Assembly: GCF_900091575.1 (NCBI RefSeq)
Contig: NZ_FMCR01000001.1
Location: forward strand, 434,001 to 498,000
DNA length: 64,000 bases
From: Micromonospora saelicesensis
GTDB lineage: Bacteria; Actinomycetota; Actinomycetes; Mycobacteriales; Micromonosporaceae
Direction of reading: 5' to 3'
Below are positions 47,315-57,914 of this stretch, piece by piece. Position 1 is the stretch's first letter; each line of letters starts with the position of its first letter. The notes beneath the pieces were generated by a model, which was given only the letters and a program-made list of their open reading frames with translations, had not been told where the DNA came from and did no database searches. A program made the translations under genes and the position numbers.

Positions 47315-48361
47315 TCAGGCGGCCGGGACGTGCAGGACGTGCAGGGTCGCCGGACGGGCTCCGGTCCAGTCCGAGGTGACCGCGTAGACCCGGGCTTCGT
47401 TCGGCGCCCAGGCCAGCCCTCCGGCACTGAGCTCATCGCCCAACTCGTAGCGGGCCTGTTCGGTGCCGTCCGCCGCGAACACGAAGACGTCCGGGTCGTA
47501 GGCGGCGTCGGCGCCGGCGGCGATCCGGGTGCCGAGACGCGACAGCTCGACCGCCCGCGGGTAGGGACCGGTGGCGTACGCCGCGCTGGGGGTGGAGATG
47601 TCGGCGAATGGGAACGCCTGCACCAGCGGTGGGGAGCCGGCAGCCGTGTAGAGGGTGGTGCCGGTCGGGTCGAGGGCGATGTCGCGCAGGTTGCTGCCGA
47701 CGGCCGAGAACTGGTTGGTCCGCAGCATGGTCAGCGCTCCTGCGGCACCGATCCCGTAGGCGTACACCGACGCCGGGCTCAACCCCGGCTGACCGGCGAG
47801 CAGCACCGCCCGGTTCTGAGCGGCGGCGGCCAGCAGCGGAGCGTAGTAGAAGTCCTCGCTGACCACGCCGGTGCTGAGGCGGGCCGGCTGGCGTCCCAGG
47901 TCGATCCGGCCGATGTTGCCGCCCCACTGGTCACAGCCGTAGCCGAACCACAGGTACCGGCCGGTCAACGCCAGCGACGACGGGCACTCGCCCGCTCCGG
48001 TGTCGTACCGGGCGGACTCGAGCAGCGAGCCGGTGTCGAAGGCGGCGATGGCGTTGGCGGTGGGCAGCGCCACGTAGAGGGTCCGCCGGTCGGCGCTGAG
48101 CAGCAGGTCGGTGGGGCCGGGCAGACCCGACAGCGTGCCGACCACAGTGCCTGTCGCGGTGGTCACCACGACATCGGTGGCGGAGCTGCCACCGCTGACG
48201 AAGACCCGGTCACCGGCCGACACCACGTCGGCCACCGTGCTCAGCGGCAGTGGGGTGGCGGTCGGCGCGGCGGCCGCCTGGGCGTGGCCCGGGGTCGCGC
48301 CGGTGAGCAGCCCGGCGGTGAGTGCCGCCAGCGCCAGGGTGAGGCCTCTTCTGATCTGCAA
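47315..48361 (-). CDS. Secreted beta-propeller-like protein
   Basis: 348 residues from a TTG start with AAAGGA 6 nt upstream. The signal peptide is RRGLTLALAALTAGLLTGATPGHAQAAA (cleavage after AQA likely). The mature protein has repeated beta strands with YVTN/PQQ-like blades (DLLLSADRRTLYVALP, DIALDPTGTTLYTAAG, LAWAPNEARVYAVTS). A pair of cysteines (GECPSS, YGCDQW) could form a disulfide. Probably an extracellular binding protein; ligand unknown. Sequence upstream of the TTG shows no better start. Confidence 0.75.
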   Translation of the reverse strand: MQIRRGLTLALAALTAGLLTGATPGHAQAAAAPTATPLPLSTVADVVSAGDRVFVSGGSSATDVVVTTATGTVVGTLSGLPGPTDLLLSADRRTLYVALPTANAIAAFDTGSLLESARYDTGAGECPSSLALTGRYLWFGYGCDQWGGNIGRIDLGRQPARLSTGVVSEDFYYAPLLAAAAQNRAVLLAGQPGLSPASVYAYGIGAAGALTMLRTNQFSAVGSNLRDIALDPTGTTLYTAAGSPPLVQAFPFADISTPSAAYATGPYPRAVELSRLGTRIAAGADAAYDPDVFVFAADGTEQARYELGDELSAGGLAWAPNEARVYAVTSDWTGARPATLHVLHVPAA

Positions 48362-48490
48362 GCTTGGTCCTTTCGGAGCATCGACGCGCACGCCGATGGC
48401 CGGGATCGCCCCGCACTCATCCATTCACGTAGATGAGTACCACAGTCGGTTGACGCGTGGGGGGCACCGTGACCCGCGAGGCCGCCGACA

Positions 48491-48496
48491 TAGCCT
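48491..48496 (+). promoter_or_regulatory. -10 box, leaderless start of the HIT gene
   Basis: TAGCCT with a 6-nt spacer to the ATG at 48503. Confidence 0.55.
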
Positions 48497-48502
48497 GGCC
48501 CG

Positions 48503-48943
48503 ATGAGCGGTTGCGTGTTCTGCGGGATCGTGACGGGCGAGGTGCCGGCGTTCCGGGTGGCCGACACCCCGGACGGGGTGGCGTTCCTGGACACCCGGCC
48601 GGTGTTCAAGGGGCATGTCCTGGTGGTCCCCCGGGTGCACCTGGTGACCCTGGCGGAGTTGCCGGCCGACCTGCTGCCCGACTACTTCGCCATGGTCCAG
48701 CGGCTGGCGGTGGCGGTGGAGACCGCTCTCGGCGCCGGTGGGACGTTCGTGGCGATGAACAACAAGGTGTCCCAATCGGTACCCCACCTGCACACCCACG
48801 TGGTCCCACGCACGAAGGGCGACGGGTTGCGGGGCTTCTTCTGGCCGCGGACCCGCTACGACGACGACACCGAGGCCCAGACGTACGCGGACCGGATCGC
48901 GACGGCGCTCCCCGGTGTGCCTGACTCAGCCTCACGCGGGTAA
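48503..48943 (+). CDS. HIT family protein (histidine triad nucleotide hydrolase)
   Basis: 146 residues. Cys4 and Cys7 (CVFCGIVTG) open the protein and the histidine triad HLHTHVV lies near residue 98, giving the HxHxHxx active site. HIT enzymes cleave nucleoside phosphoramidates or dinucleoside polyphosphates; the first-helix cysteines may bind zinc. It lies 55 nt upstream of msrA, though the -10 box and msrA's own leader suggest separate control. Confidence 0.92.
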   Translation: MSGCVFCGIVTGEVPAFRVADTPDGVAFLDTRPVFKGHVLVVPRVHLVTLAELPADLLPDYFAMVQRLAVAVETALGAGGTFVAMNNKVSQSVPHLHTHVVPRTKGDGLRGFFWPRTRYDDDTEAQTYADRIATALPGVPDSASRG

Positions 48944-48998
48944 GGAAGCCAGACCCTCCGGTGTTACACGCTGGGAGTGGTACGAGAGGAGATCCCAC

Positions 48999-49661
<663 letters not shown>

Positions 49662-49683
49662 CCATCGCCACCCGCACAGTGTG

Positions 49684-49714
49684 ATGCCCGGCCGCCGATG
49701 AGGTGGCCGGGCAT
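49684..49714 (+). terminator. Terminator after msrA
   Basis: The arms ATGCCCGGCC (49684-49693) and GGCCGGGCAT (49705-49714) form a perfect 10-bp stem, 22 nt after the stop. Confidence 0.75.
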
Positions 49715-49742
49715 TCCCGTTCGGCCCTGTGATCGAAATCCG

Positions 49743-49770
49743 TTGCCGAGCCCGACGAGAACTCGATAAC
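49743..49770 (+). promoter_or_regulatory. Likely promoter of the rnz leader
   Basis: TTGCCG (49743-49748) and GATAAC (49765-49770) are 16 nt apart. The predicted start near 49777 is just ahead of the Shine-Dalgarno at 49785. Confidence 0.45.
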
Positions 49771-49776
49771 GTGGCC

Positions 49777-50027
49777 GTACACGTGAAAGGAGGTGGTCCA
49801 GACTTGTATAGCAATCGGACTCGTGAGGTGGCTGTCAGCTAGCCGCTGTCCTCGACAGTGATCGGCCTGCCGCGAGGCGGGCAAAAAGCACCATCGTCGA
49901 GACCGTGTGGCAGCGGTGCGGCGAATCCACGACAGCCACCCGACCCCCGGGGTGCCGGCCAAGTCCAGCCGGCCCGCGTACATGCGCGGAGCGCCCCGGG
50001 GGTCGCTCCATATCCGCGGGAGTGGCG
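49777..50027 (+). ncRNA. Candidate structured 5' leader of rnz (attenuator or cis-regulator)
   Basis: A ~250-nt leader by inference from the promoter above. Hairpins: CTGTC-CTC-GACAG (49846-49858); GCCTGCC-GCGA-GGCGGGC (49865-49882) with a GNRA tetraloop and one G-U pair; and an outer 15-bp helix (49941-49955 / 49991-50005, one G-U pair) closing two smaller stems, as in a three-way junction. The helix stops 12 nt before the rnz Shine-Dalgarno, so it could report on translation of the small ORF. No known riboswitch was recognised. Confidence 0.45.
49804..49842 (+). CDS. 12-residue ORF ([12 protein letters not shown]) behind a 17-nt Shine-Dalgarno
   Basis: TTG start, 12 residues, TAG stop. It is preceded by GAAAGGAGGTGGTCCAG (49785-49801), which can pair, with one G-U, along the whole end of 16S rRNA (complement CTGGATCACCTCCTTTC); the AGGAGG core ends 10 nt before the TTG. 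Such an exceptional ribosome site in front of a peptide followed by hairpins suggests a regulatory leader peptide. The peptide has no run of a single amino acid as in classical attenuators. Its biological role is unknown. Confidence 0.5.
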   Translation: MYSNRTREVAVS

Positions 50028-50957
50028 ATGTCCATGCGCGAGCTGGTGGTGCTGGGGACGGCCAGCCAGGCGCCGACCCGTCAGCGCAACCACAACGGGT
50101 ACGTGTTGCGCTGGGACGACGAGGTGATCCTCTTCGACCCGGGTGAGGGCAGCCAGCGTCAACTCCTGCACACCACCGTCACCGCCACCGACCTGACCCG
50201 GATCTGCGTCACCCACTTCCACGGCGACCACTGCCTGGGCCTGCCCGGCACCATCCAGCGACTCTCCCTGGACCGGGTGGCGCACCCGGTTGCCGTGCAC
50301 TTTCCCTCCGGCGGCGCCGAATACTTCGCCCGGCTGCGGTACGCCACCTCCTTCTACGAGACCGCCGAGCTGCGGGTCGAGCCCATCGAGGCGGACGGGC
50401 AGCGCATCGCCCTGCGCTGCGGCACGCTGGAGGCACGCCGGCTCCGACACCCCATCGAGACGTACGGCTACCGGCTGGTCGAGCCGGACGGGCACCGGAT
50501 GCTGCCGGAGAAGCTGGCCGCGTACGGCATCGCCGGGCCGGCCGTCGGCGAGCTGATCCGCGTCGGGCACCTGGACCTCGACGGACGCCGCGTCACCCGG
50601 GCCGAGGTGAGCGTGCCCCGGCCGGGGCAGCGGTTCGCGTTCGTGATGGACACCGGCCTCTGCGACGGGGTGTACGCCCTCGCCGAGCACGCCGACCTGC
50701 TGGTCATCGAGTCGACGTTCCTGGAGTCGGAGGCCGCGCTCGCCGCCGAGGTCGGCCACCTGACCGCGGCGCAGGCAGCCCGGGTGGCGACCGAGTCCGG
50801 CGTACGCCGACTCGTGCTCACCCACTTCTCCCAGCGCTACCCGGACCCGCGCCGGTTCCACGACGAGGCGCGCGCGCACTTCGACGGCGATCTGATCATC
50901 GCCGAGGATCTGACCACGGTGCAGCTCCCGCCGCGCCGGGTAGCCTCGGCCGGGTGA
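50028..50957 (+). CDS. rnz: Ribonuclease Z
   Basis: 309 residues. The metallo-beta-lactamase motif [13 protein letters not shown] (~residue 60) and the N-terminal [21 protein letters not shown] identify RNase Z, and the C-terminal HFSQRY histidine motif is present. It matures tRNA 3' ends by endonucleolytic cleavage, a needed step here since the tRNA-Leu in this window does not encode CCA. The ATG at 50028 has GGGAG 5 nt upstream; upstream codons in frame belong to the leader. Its stop overlaps the GTG of the GNAT gene. Confidence 0.93.
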   Translation: MSMRELVVLGTASQAPTRQRNHNGYVLRWDDEVILFDPGEGSQRQLLHTTVTATDLTRICVTHFHGDHCLGLPGTIQRLSLDRVAHPVAVHFPSGGAEYFARLRYATSFYETAELRVEPIEADGQRIALRCGTLEARRLRHPIETYGYRLVEPDGHRMLPEKLAAYGIAGPAVGELIRVGHLDLDGRRVTRAEVSVPRPGQRFAFVMDTGLCDGVYALAEHADLLVIESTFLESEAALAAEVGHLTAAQAARVATESGVRRLVLTHFSQRYPDPRRFHDEARAHFDGDLIIAEDLTTVQLPPRRVASAG

Positions 50958-51469
50958 CCGTCACGCTCCGCCCCGCGACCGAAGGCGACCTGATGGCGGT
51001 GGGTGCCCTGCACCAGCGCTCCCGGGTCGCCGCCTACTCCGCCTTCCTGCCGGCCGAGGCACTGGCCGACCCGACACCGGAGGCGATGGGGCGGTACTGG
51101 GTCGAACGGTGGATCTGGGAGCGGGACACCCACCGGATGACAGTGGCCGAGCGGGCCGGTGCGCTGGTCGGGTTCAGCCACCTGGGCCCGGACGACGAGG
51201 ACGACCCCGCCACCGGGCTGCTCAACGCGATCCACCTCGACCCTGCCGAGCAGGGCCGCGGCGTCGGCCGCACCCTGATGGTGGACGCCCTGGAGGCCAT
51301 GCGGGCGCAGGGCTGGCGGCGTGCCGCGCTCTGGGTGCTGCGGGACAACGCCCACGCCCGCTCGTTCTACGAACGCGGCGGCTGGACCCCGACCGGAGCG
51401 GAGCGTGAGGAGCACATCGGTACCGCCCTCACGCCCCAACTCCGCTACACCCGGCTGCTGGATGCCTGA
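50954..51469 (+). CDS. GNAT family N-acetyltransferase
   Basis: 171 residues from a GTG overlapping the rnz stop. The acetyl-CoA loop is [22 protein letters not shown] (QGRGVG), with [17 protein letters not shown] at the C-terminus, typical of the fold. It transfers an acetyl group to an amine; the substrate is unknown. Translational coupling to rnz is conserved enough in layout to suggest coexpression, but no functional link is evident. Confidence 0.92.
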   Translation: MTVTLRPATEGDLMAVGALHQRSRVAAYSAFLPAEALADPTPEAMGRYWVERWIWERDTHRMTVAERAGALVGFSHLGPDDEDDPATGLLNAIHLDPAEQGRGVGRTLMVDALEAMRAQGWRRAALWVLRDNAHARSFYERGGWTPTGAEREEHIGTALTPQLRYTRLLDA

Positions 51470-51487
51470 ACGAGGCCTCCAGCAGGC

Positions 51488-52858
<1,371 letters not shown>

Positions 52859-52931
52859 GGTGTGCCCTTCGTTGCGGCGCCGGCGGTGGGCGGCCGGGAA
52901 GACGTTTGCTCACCGCCCAGCGTACGTGTCG

Positions 52932-53288
52932 TCAGGGCACCAGCCCTCCGGGGATGACGGAGCTGCGGCGGGCCTCCCACTCCAGGAACCGGTCGGTCTC
53001 GGCGAGCACGCTGCCGGCCAACCAGGTGATCATGACCGCGTCGTCGGCCAGCCCGAAGATCGCCAGCGGGATCTCCGGGAGCAGGTCGATCGGCGAGACG
53101 ATGTACGCCGTCGCCGCGGTCATCAGCGCCAGCCGAAGGCCGCCGTCGTACTCCCCCTTGGTGGTGGCTCGGATCATCCGGGGCAGCGCGGCCAACCGCG
53201 TGCCGATCGACGGCCCGTTGCGCGCCCCGGCCGCCAGGGCCCGCGCCAGGGCCGTGAACGCCGCGCTGCGCTTCAGTGTCTTACCCAT
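52932..53288 (-). CDS. YkvA/DUF1232 family membrane protein
   Basis: 118 residues. The DUF1232 core LMTAATAYIVSPIDLLPEIPLAIFGLADDAVMITWL includes the invariant SPIDLLP motif. One or two hydrophobic helices surround it. GGAG precedes the ATG. Function unknown; the gene is monocistronic between cbs and the SGNH pair. Confidence 0.88.
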   Translation of the reverse strand: MGKTLKRSAAFTALARALAAGARNGPSIGTRLAALPRMIRATTKGEYDGGLRLALMTAATAYIVSPIDLLPEIPLAIFGLADDAVMITWLAGSVLAETDRFLEWEARRSSVIPGGLVP

Positions 53289-53426
53289 CGTCGCGCTCCT
53301 CTCCGCCGGATCAGCGTGGCGGGTCGGCGCAAGTCGGCCGGCCTCTGGAACCCAGGTACCCCGTCGCGTCGGTTTCCAGGCACCCGGGTGCCGTCACGAC
53401 GACAGCGGTGTGTCGGGCCAGCGCGA

Positions 53427-53432
53427 TAATGT
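53427..53432 (+). promoter_or_regulatory. -10 box, leaderless start of the first SGNH gene
   Basis: TAATGT, 6-nt spacer, ATG at 53439. Confidence 0.55.
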
Positions 53433-53438
53433 CGCGGT

Positions 53439-54491
53439 ATGGGGGTGGCACATTCCGTCGTACCCGGTGGTGAGCGCTGGCGGCAGGCCCGGCGGTTCGT
53501 CCGGCTGGCCGCCATCGGGACAGGCGCCACCGCGGCGGCCGCGGTGGCGACCGGCGGGATGCTGGTCGGCCAGGCCCGCCAGGCTCGCCGGACCATCCCG
53601 ATGGCCGAGGCGCCGCCGCCCCGCTGCGACGGGATGTACGGCGCGAAGTTCCCCGGTCCGGCGCTCACCATGGTCGTGCTCGGTGACTCGTCGGCGGCCG
53701 GCTACGGGGTGCACCGCCGTCGGGAGACGCCCGGGGCACTGCTCGCCACCGGCCTGTCCCGTCGACTGCACCGGCCGGTGCAGCTGCACCGCTTCGCGGT
53801 GGTCGGCGCCATCTCGGCGGCGCTGCGCCACCAGGTGGAGGCGGCGCTGGAGTGCCGACCCGACATCGCGGTGATCCTCATCGGCGGCAACGACATCACC
53901 AACCGCACCCCGCGCGGCCTGGCGGTGCGCTACCTGGTCGAGGCGGTGCACACCCTGCGCGACGCGGGGTGCGAGGTGGTCGTCGGCACCTGCCCCGACC
54001 TGGGCGCGATCCGACCGATCCAGCCACCTCTGCGCTGGCTGGCGCACCGTTGGAGCCGCCAGCTCGCCGCCGCCCAGACGGTGGCCGTTGTCGAGGCGGG
54101 CGGGTGGACGGTCTCCCTCGGTGACCTGCTCGGCCCCCGGTTCGCGGCCGAGCCGACCCGGATGTTCGCCTGGGACCGGTTCCATCCCTCCGCCGAGGGG
54201 TACGCGATGGCCGCCGCCGCGCTCCTGCCGACGATGCTCTCCGCCCTCGGCGCGACCCCGGAACGACGGGCCACACCGACGCTCGGCGACGGCGTACGGT
54301 CGCTGCCGAAGGCCGCGCAGGAGGCGGCTCGACACGCCGGCACGGAGGTCAGCGGCGTCCAGGTCCGGGGCCGCGACCGAGGGCCGGCCGGCCGGTGGGC
54401 GCAGCTGCGCCGACGGGCGTTCTTCGGTGTCGGCGCGGTGCCTCAGCACGGGTCCGCCTCGGACACCTCGACAGTGGAGGGACTGGCATGA
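53439..54491 (+). CDS. SGNH/GDSL-family hydrolase 1
   Basis: 350 residues. A hydrophobic segment near residue 30 (AAIGTGATAAAAVATGGMLVG) suggests membrane anchoring or export. Block I is VVLGDSSAAGYG (catalytic Ser), block III LIGGNDITNR (Asn) and block V DRFHPSAEGYAM (Asp-His). The domain acts on esters; the substrate is unknown. A ~90-residue Arg/Pro-rich C-terminal tail follows the domain. The stop overlaps the next ATG. SGNH1 and SGNH2 look like a duplication. Confidence 0.88.
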   Translation: MGVAHSVVPGGERWRQARRFVRLAAIGTGATAAAAVATGGMLVGQARQARRTIPMAEAPPPRCDGMYGAKFPGPALTMVVLGDSSAAGYGVHRRRETPGALLATGLSRRLHRPVQLHRFAVVGAISAALRHQVEAALECRPDIAVILIGGNDITNRTPRGLAVRYLVEAVHTLRDAGCEVVVGTCPDLGAIRPIQPPLRWLAHRWSRQLAAAQTVAVVEAGGWTVSLGDLLGPRFAAEPTRMFAWDRFHPSAEGYAMAAAALLPTMLSALGATPERRATPTLGDGVRSLPKAAQEAARHAGTEVSGVQVRGRDRGPAGRWAQLRRRAFFGVGAVPQHGSASDTSTVEGLA

Positions 54492-55300
54492 ACGAGCGCA
54501 GCGCGCGGAGCGTGACCTCCGGCCTCGCCGGCCGAATGGGTCGGGCGGCGGCGATCTCGCTGTTCGCCGGCACCGTCGGGGGCGCCGCCGTCCTCGCTGG
54601 TGAGGCGTTCATCGCCCGGCACCGACGCTACGCCGAACCGGAGCTCGGCCTGGCCCTGCGCGCCACGATCGGCCGGGCGGGCGCTGCCCCGCTGCGACTG
54701 GTGTTGCTGGGCGACTCGTCGGCACTGGGCGTCGGTGTGGACCGTCTGGAGGACACCATCGGCGGGCAGTTGGCCAACCTGCTCGCCGAGGGCCCGACCG
54801 GCCGCCGGGTGCACCTGTCCAGCGTCGGCGTCTCCGGGTCCCGCTCGACGGACCTCGCCACCCAGGTGGCCCGGGCCCTGCTCGGTGAGCGGCCCGACGT
54901 GGCGTTGATCCTGATCGGCGCCAACGACGCCACCGGGCTGCGCCGCCCCTCCGACGCGGCGGCTTATCTCGGCGCGGCGGTGCACCGCCTGCGTGAGGCG
55001 CGCGTCGAGGTGGTGGTGGGCACCTGCCCCGACCTCGGGGCGGTGCGTGCCATCGCGCCTCCGCTGCGCCAGGTGGTCGGCTGGTCCGGGCGTCGGGTGG
55101 CCCGCGCGCAGACCACTGCCGTGCTGGAGGCGGGCGGCTCGGTGGTCGACCTGGCCACCGAGACCGGGCCGGTGTTCCGGGCCGACGCCGGGACGCTCTG
55201 CCAGGACGGCTTCCACCCCTCCGCCGACGGCTACCGGGTGTGGGCGCACGCGCTGCTGCCCGCCGTCGTCGCCGCGGCGGCGGCCACGACCCGGCGCTAG
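54488..55300 (+). CDS. SGNH/GDSL-family hydrolase 2
   Basis: 270 residues, ATGA-overlapping the first SGNH gene. Block I LLGDSSALGVGV, block III LIGANDATG and block V DGFHPSADGYRV are intact, so serine, asparagine, aspartate and histidine of the triad/oxyanion set are present. A hydrophobic segment near residue 25-40 (AAAISLFAGTVGGAAVLAG) gives a membrane anchor or signal. It shares the phrase VVVGTCPDLGAVR with its neighbour, supporting tandem duplication. Esterase or lipase substrate unknown. Confidence 0.88.
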   Translation: MNERSARSVTSGLAGRMGRAAAISLFAGTVGGAAVLAGEAFIARHRRYAEPELGLALRATIGRAGAAPLRLVLLGDSSALGVGVDRLEDTIGGQLANLLAEGPTGRRVHLSSVGVSGSRSTDLATQVARALLGERPDVALILIGANDATGLRRPSDAAAYLGAAVHRLREARVEVVVGTCPDLGAVRAIAPPLRQVVGWSGRRVARAQTTAVLEAGGSVVDLATETGPVFRADAGTLCQDGFHPSADGYRVWAHALLPAVVAAAAATTRR

Positions 55301-55366
55301 ATCGTCCCCGGCCAGGGTGACATTTCCCGCCGCGCCGGCTTCTTCCGCGCCATGTTACCGGCGGGT

Positions 55367-55372
55367 TAACGT
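55367..55372 (+). promoter_or_regulatory. -10 box, leaderless start of the thiolase gene
   Basis: TAACGT with a 6-nt spacer to the ATG at 55379. Confidence 0.5.
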
Positions 55373-55378
55373 TGGTCC

Positions 55379-56641
55379 ATGCCGATTGAGTCGTCCCGCG
55401 ACGCCGTCATCGTCGCCACCGCCCGCTCCCCCATCGGCCGGGCGCACAAGGGGTCCCTGCGCGACGTCCGCTCCGACGACCTCGCCGCGACCATCGTCCA
55501 GGCCGCGCTGGACAAGATCCCCGCGCTCGATCCGACCACGATCGACGACCTCTACCTCGGGTGCGGCCTGCCCGGCGGCGAGCAGGGCTTCAACATGGCC
55601 CGGGTGGTGTCCACCCTCCTCGGTCTGGACACTGTCCCCGGCGCCACGCTGACCCGCTACTGCGCCTCCTCGTTGCAGACCACCCGGATGGCGATGCACG
55701 CGATCCGGGCCGGCGAGGGCGACGTGTTCGTCTCCGCCGGGGTGGAGATGGTCTCCCGCTACGCCCGGGGCAGCTCCGACGGGCTGCCGCCCGAGGCGCA
55801 GGCCCTGGTCGGCGGCGGCTGGGAGAACCCCCGCTTCGGGCCGGCCGCTGAGCGCTCGAAGCGCCGCGCACAGGGCGGCGCCGAGGTGTGGACCGACCCG
55901 CGTGAGGCCGGCGAACTGCCCGACATCTACCTGACCATGGGGCAGACCGCGGAGAACCTGGCCCAGGTGTACGACGTCACCCGCGCCGACATGGACGAGT
56001 TCGGCGTACGCAGCCAGAACCTCGCCGAGAAGGCCATCACCGACGGTTTCTGGGCCCGGGAGATCACCCCGGTCACCACGCCGGACGGCACCGTGGTGAG
56101 CACCGACGACGGGCCCCGGGCCGGCGTCACCCTCGACGCGGTCGCCGGCCTGAAGCCGGTGTTCCGCCCGGACGGTCGAATCACCGCCGGCAACTGCTGC
56201 CCGCTCAACGACGGCGCCGCCGCCGTGGTGGTGATGAGCGCCCAGCGGGCCGAGGAGCTCGGGCTCACCCCGCTGGCCCGGATCGTCTCGACCGGTGTGA
56301 CAGCCCTGTCGCCGGAGATCATGGGTCTCGGGCCGGTCGAGGCGTCCCGGCAGGCGTTGCGCCGAGCCGGCATGACCATCGACGACGTCGACCTCGTCGA
56401 GATCAACGAGGCGTTCGCCGCGCAGGTCATTCCCTCCTACCGCGAGCTGGGCATCCCGGAGGAGAAGCTGAACGTGATGGGCGGGGCCATCGCGGTCGGC
56501 CACCCGTTCGGCATGACCGGCGCCCGGATCACCGGCACCCTGCTCAACGCGCTGGAGTGGCACGACAAGACCATCGGCCTGGAAACCATGTGCGTGGGCG
56601 GTGGCCAGGGCATGGCCATGGTGCTCGAACGGCTCAACTGA
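55379..56641 (+). CDS. Acetyl-CoA C-acetyltransferase (thiolase)
   Basis: 420 residues. Catalytic cysteine in [18 protein letters not shown] (~residue 97), the NEAFAAQV motif, [10 protein letters not shown] (His) and [13 protein letters not shown] (second Cys) complete the thiolase set. The ~30-residue insert [21 protein letters not shown] is seen in FadA/AtoB-type enzymes. It condenses or cleaves acetoacetyl-CoA; with the acetoacetyl-CoA synthetase at 16738 it could supply acetyl-CoA from acetoacetate. Direction in vivo is unknown. Confidence 0.94.
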   Translation: MPIESSRDAVIVATARSPIGRAHKGSLRDVRSDDLAATIVQAALDKIPALDPTTIDDLYLGCGLPGGEQGFNMARVVSTLLGLDTVPGATLTRYCASSLQTTRMAMHAIRAGEGDVFVSAGVEMVSRYARGSSDGLPPEAQALVGGGWENPRFGPAAERSKRRAQGGAEVWTDPREAGELPDIYLTMGQTAENLAQVYDVTRADMDEFGVRSQNLAEKAITDGFWAREITPVTTPDGTVVSTDDGPRAGVTLDAVAGLKPVFRPDGRITAGNCCPLNDGAAAVVVMSAQRAEELGLTPLARIVSTGVTALSPEIMGLGPVEASRQALRRAGMTIDDVDLVEINEAFAAQVIPSYRELGIPEEKLNVMGGAIAVGHPFGMTGARITGTLLNALEWHDKTIGLETMCVGGGQGMAMVLERLN

Positions 56642-56652
56642 GCCGAGCTGCC

Positions 56653-56973
56653 TCAGAGCGCGCTGCGGGTCGCCGTCACCTCGGCGGCGGCCCGGGCCAG
56701 CGCCTCGTCCCCCGGGTCGGCGGCCAGCAGGTCCGCCGTGACCACCCGCAGCTGATCGGGTAGGGCCAGGTCGTTGTCGAGCCGGGGCACCACTCGACGG
56801 GGCTCCCCCTCGGCGTCGGCGGCCAGGTTGGCCACCTCCTGCACCAGGCGGTGCACCAGGTCGGCGCGGGACACGTTGCCGGCGGTCGCGACCGCCGCCC
56901 ACCGGGGCTGCTGCCAGTGCGCGATCTGACGGACCAGCAACCGCACGGCCTTGTCCAACTCCGCTGCGCTCAT
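56653..56973 (-). CDS. Conserved hypothetical small protein
   Basis: 106 residues from the ATG at 56973, with TAGACT 8 nt upstream (56982-56987). Helical throughout, with SAAELDKAVRLLVRQIAHWQQPRWAAV and RVVTADLLAADPGDEALARAAAEV; no cysteines or membrane segments. I do not recognise it beyond recurrence in related actinomycetes. It converges on the thiolase gene. Confidence 0.6.
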   Translation of the reverse strand: MSAAELDKAVRLLVRQIAHWQQPRWAAVATAGNVSRADLVHRLVQEVANLAADAEGEPRRVVPRLDNDLALPDQLRVVTADLLAADPGDEALARAAAEVTATRSAL

Positions 56974-56981
56974 CGCCGCCG

Positions 56982-56987
56982 AGTCTA
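56982..56987 (-). promoter_or_regulatory. -10 box upstream of the 56653 gene
   Basis: TAGACT on the minus strand, 8 nt before the ATG at 56973. Confidence 0.4.
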
Positions 56988-57019
56988 CGGCCGACACCGA
57001 CCGCGCCGGGTGGGGCCGG

Positions 57020-57778
57020 TCAGCGGCGCAGGTAACTGAGCAGCCGCAGCAACTGCCAGTAGAGGAAGACCAACCCGGTGAGCAGGCCGAACGCGCTCAG
57101 CCACGCGTACCGACGGGCTCGGCCGTCGCGCACCGAGCGTTCGACGAGATCGAAGTCGAGGATGAAGCTGAACGCCCCGGCGATGATGGCCACCACCGAG
57201 AAGGCGTACGGCAGCCAGCCGACCTCCCCACTGACGCTGTAGACCGCCAGGCCCGGTCGCCCGGTGATCAGGTACGACACCAGGTTGACCACGCTGAGCA
57301 CGGCGATGCCGAGCAGGGTGCCGATCACCAGGCGTGCCAGGCGGGGCGTCGCCCGGATCACCCGGGCCCGGTAGAGCGCCGCCATGCCGAGGAAGACGCC
57401 GAAGGTGCCGGCCACCGCCTGCACCACGATGCCCGGGTAGACCTGCTCGAAGGTGCGGCTCGCCACCCCCAGCAGCAGGCCCTGAAGGACCGCGTAGCCG
57501 ACGATCGGCACCGGATTGGTGATCGCTCGCAACGAGATGACCAGGACCAGCGCGATCGAGGCGAGCGCGCTGCCGGCCAACGCGGCTCCCAACCACACGG
57601 CGTCGGGGATCACCGCCCAGGACACCGCGGCGGCCGCGCCGGTCACGAGCAGCAACCCGACGGTACGGACCACCACGTCGTCGACGGTCATCGGCTCGAC
57701 GTCGCGGGCGCCGAGCACCCGTGCCTCCACCCGGCCGGGCTCGTCCAGCCGGTTGAGCACCGGGTTGTTGCTGCGCAC
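57020..57778 (-). CDS. Bax inhibitor-1 / YccA-like membrane protein, copy 1
   Basis: 252 residues from GTG with GGAGG 5 nt upstream (an upstream ATG would add 12 residues without a ribosome site). Seven hydrophobic segments, the family's TVDDVVVRTVGLLLVTGAAAAV start and the C-terminal YAWLSAFGLLTGLVFLYWQLLRLLSYLRR. Proteins of this type act as calcium leak or stress channels in other bacteria; here that is only analogy. A close paralogue lies just upstream on the same strand. Confidence 0.88.
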   Translation of the reverse strand: MRSNNPVLNRLDEPGRVEARVLGARDVEPMTVDDVVVRTVGLLLVTGAAAAVSWAVIPDAVWLGAALAGSALASIALVLVISLRAITNPVPIVGYAVLQGLLLGVASRTFEQVYPGIVVQAVAGTFGVFLGMAALYRARVIRATPRLARLVIGTLLGIAVLSVVNLVSYLITGRPGLAVYSVSGEVGWLPYAFSVVAIIAGAFSFILDFDLVERSVRDGRARRYAWLSAFGLLTGLVFLYWQLLRLLSYLRR

Positions 57779-57859
57779 CGCCGCCTCCTTCGCCCGCGTA
57801 CCCCCCGAAGTCACTCTGCCCCGGGCGGACCGGCGGTGGCGGGCAAACGGCGCGGACGA

Positions 57860-57895
57860 CGGCGCCCGCCCCCACCGGAGTGGGGACGGGCGCCG
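57860..57895 (-). terminator. Terminator of the second Bax-inhibitor-1 gene
   Basis: A 16-bp stem (57860-57875 / 57880-57895) with one G-U pair and a CGGA loop, 20 nt after the stop at 57915. Confidence 0.8.
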
Positions 57896-57914
57896 GTCGA
57901 CAGTGCGGACGAGG

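Larger units (their letters stand above)
49662..50027 (+). other. 366-nt region: msrA terminator and structured rnz leader
   Basis: Contents in order: terminator (49684-49714), promoter (49743-49770), extended Shine-Dalgarno (49785-49801), a 12-codon ORF (49804-49842), hairpins at 49846-49858 and 49865-49882, and a long-range stem 49941-49955 / 49991-50005. The rnz Shine-Dalgarno GGGAG is at 50018-50022. Confidence 0.7.

Noticed and set aside
49865..49882. Intrinsic terminator in the rnz leader
   Set aside because: The hairpin is followed by A-rich rather than U-rich sequence on the plus strand.
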